From an uncultured Deferribacteraceae bacterium (GTDB taxonomy: Bacteria > Chrysiogenota > Deferribacteres > Deferribacterales > Mucispirillaceae), in assembly GCA_947039055.1 (NCBI GenBank), contig CAMQYB010000103.1, positions 1 through 6,821 on the forward strand: 6,821 nucleotides of DNA, written 5' to 3'. Below the pieces are notes generated by a model. That model had not been told where the DNA came from. It was given only the letters and a program-made list of their open reading frames with translations, and did not search any database. The position numbers were made by a program, and so were the translations under genes. This document shows, in pieces, positions 5,994 through 6,821 of this stretch (its first letter is position 1; every line of letters begins with the position of its first letter).

Positions 5994-6214
5994 CTTTTTA
6001 ATCAATAATGAGTAAGGGTTTTTTAATAAGTTATGATAGGTAAGTTATATTATTAAATACAAAAAAAGTCTTGAAATTAAATCTAAATATTGTGATACGC
6101 ATTAACATAAGCATTAATAACGAAGTTATCGAAAGTAGGTATATGTAGGAAAGCATATATATGATATTTAATTAATTGTTATCATCTAATATTATTATAG
6201 TATGGATTGATCGT

Positions 6215-6259
6215 CTGAGAACTTATTTATGACTAGTGCTGAGAAGTTATTTATAGTTA
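6215..6259. repeat. 24-bp-period tandem repeat inside copy B
   Basis: The same two-unit arrangement as in copy A (units at 6215-6235 and 6239-6259). The second unit is identical between copies. The first differs from copy A at two bases (GAC instead of AAT at 6231-6233), the only changes in the left half of the element. Confidence 0.75.
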
Positions 6260-6269
6260 AATATAAAAG

Positions 6270-6296
6270 AACCCCACCTTAATACAAGATGGGGTT
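6270..6296 (-). terminator. Distal terminator hairpin after the right-edge lipoprotein gene
   Basis: The same 11-bp stem and GUAUU loop as at 3278-3304, with the same U-G pair on the - transcript and the same CUUUUAUAUUU tail. It shields the upstream region of the large lipoprotein gene from readthrough. Confidence 0.85.
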
Positions 6297-6323
6297 TTTA
6301 TTAAAACTTATTACATACTTATT

Positions 6324-6357
6324 AAAACTTTCCTATCTTAAAACAAGATAGAGTTTT
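6324..6357 (-). terminator. Proximal terminator hairpin after the right-edge lipoprotein gene
   Basis: Core stem CTATCTT (6333-6339) with AAGATAG (6345-6351) and loop AAAAC. An outer stem AAAACT (6324-6329) with AGTTTT (6352-6357) is separated by a 3-base bulge on one side. The core is Watson-Crick here, whereas copy A has a wobble at the same place; pairing is kept in both. Confidence 0.65.
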
Positions 6358-6367
6358 TTATTAAAAT

Positions 6368-6821
6368 TTAATTTCTTGGATGTACAACTATAATGGTCAT
6401 TGTTGCAGACTTCTGACCGTTAGGATATTTATGTAGTCCACCAAAACGCTCATCAATACCAAAAATAACTTGATATGTGGCTTTCACATCCTCCCAGCTT
6501 ACCAGCTTAACATCTTTAAACCATATTCCTTCAGCATAATACGTGCCTGCATATGGTTCAGGGTTTAGACTTCCAAATGCTTTACGAAGACTCCTTTCTA
6601 CCTGATCCTTTTTACTGTCTGCCGCAGGCTGTCCATGATATTTATTCATCTGAACTGTAGATGGTGGAGTAAAGTCCTTTTGAACTGTAAACTGATTTAA
6701 TCCTGCATACCACGCTGCCGCTCCAAAACCTCTTACTGTGAACGCATCAATACTTATTACTTGATCTTGGTCCCCAAAATAACCACTCAAATATATCTTA
6801 ACTACCTTATTATTGTTAAAA
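6368..6821 (-). CDS. 3' part of a second modular lipoprotein-like gene (5' part outside window)
   Basis: The frame stops at 6368-6370 and is open to the right edge, giving 150 visible residues. The TTG at 6790-6788 is not a credible start: it has no Shine-Dalgarno and the frame continues upstream with FNNNKVVKIYL. That segment matches the closing strand of module 5 in the 845-residue lipoprotein (DKKVTIHVTGF). The rest aligns with its end module: YAG(I/L)..FTV, Q.....LRK.F, Y.EG..FKD, W....ATY.I.F and a final (V/I)VH. The complete protein is therefore probably another modular exported lipoprotein, though the signal peptide lies outside the window. Sequence identity is low by eye, in contrast to the nearly identical DNA just after both stop codons. 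No function recognised. Confidence 0.8.
   Translation of the reverse strand, partial: FNNNKVVKIYLSGYFGDQDQVISIDAFTVRGFGAAAWYAGLNQFTVQKDFTPPSTVQMNKYHGQPAADSKKDQVERSLRKAFGSLNPEPYAGTYYAEGIWFKDVKLVSWEDVKATYQVIFGIDERFGGLHKYPNGQKSATMTIIVVHPRN

Larger units (their letters stand above)
6200..6351. repeat. Long intergenic repeat element, copy B (152 bp)
   Basis: Direct repeat of 3208-3358 with about five differences. It occupies the same position relative to its gene: the hairpin end lies within 17 bp of the stop codon of the right-edge gene. Starting points of the two copies are 2,992 bp apart, and exactly one complete transcription unit lies between them. Confidence 0.9.
5913..6367. other. 455-bp intergenic region upstream of the large lipoprotein gene
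   Basis: No convincing gene on either strand; the longest frames are short and lack Shine-Dalgarno sites. Nearest the lipoprotein start are the Shine-Dalgarno and a 22-bp-spaced direct repeat. Further out are a 12-bp tandem repeat (GATACGCATTAA 6094-6105, CATAAGCATTAA 6106-6117) and a small inverted repeat (ATAAC 6117-6121, GTTAT 6125-6129). From 6200 it is occupied by copy B of the long repeat with the terminators of the right-edge gene. Confidence 0.7.

Noticed and set aside
6001..6040. Short + strand frame starting ATGAGTAAGGG near 6008
   Set aside because: Only eleven codons, with no Shine-Dalgarno.
6117..6129. lox-like inverted repeat (ATAAC GAA GTTAT)
   Set aside because: Matches only about ten bases of half of a lox site, occurs once, and lacks the second arm and 8-bp spacer.
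3208..6351. Integron attC sites
   Set aside because: GTTAAAT fits the core consensus, but I find no matching inverse core site at the right distance and the long hairpins are explained as terminators; no integrase is in view.

Overview
This is a strongly AT-rich bacterial window with standard-code genes: tryptophan is TGG, frames close on TAA, and Shine-Dalgarno sites of the AGGGGAG/GGGAG type are strong. Three lipoprotein-type signal peptides with loose lipoboxes, a 14-repeat ankyrin protein and the base composition suggest a diderm host-associated bacterium. A Brachyspira-like spirochaete is my best guess, but nothing here is diagnostic (no rRNA, tRNA or housekeeping gene).

Layout. Positions 1-1710 read on the + strand: the 3' tail of an unidentified gene (3-116), then 23 nt later a cytoplasmic-looking ankyrin-repeat protein (140-1504). 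These are followed by a 168-bp array of degenerate octamers, nearly every one carrying a stop codon at the same place, and a rho-independent terminator. From 1763 to the right edge all genes read on the - strand. A two-gene operon encodes paralogous small lipoproteins (3034 down to 1763). Next comes a monocistronic 845-residue lipoprotein made of five or six diverged modules (5912-3375). The 3' part of a related gene runs off the right edge (6821-6368).

The most unusual feature is a roughly 151-bp intergenic element present twice, at 3208-3358 and 6200-6351. Each copy lies directly after the stop codon of a modular lipoprotein gene, and the copies differ at only about five positions. The protein C-termini next to them have diverged far more. 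Each copy contains an imperfect 24-bp tandem repeat and two tandem terminator hairpins that favour - strand transcription. The copies are direct repeats 2,992 bp apart, and the interval is one complete lipoprotein transcription unit. Recombination between them would remove or move that unit cleanly, leaving both neighbours intact. I infer a cassette-like, possibly variable, surface-lipoprotein locus. The sequence shows the structure but does not prove mobility or variation.

How the genes may work together: the lipoproteins would be membrane-anchored surface or periplasmic proteins of unknown ligand, and the ankyrin protein a protein-binding scaffold or effector. No enzymes, RNA genes, CRISPR array or IS transposase are visible.
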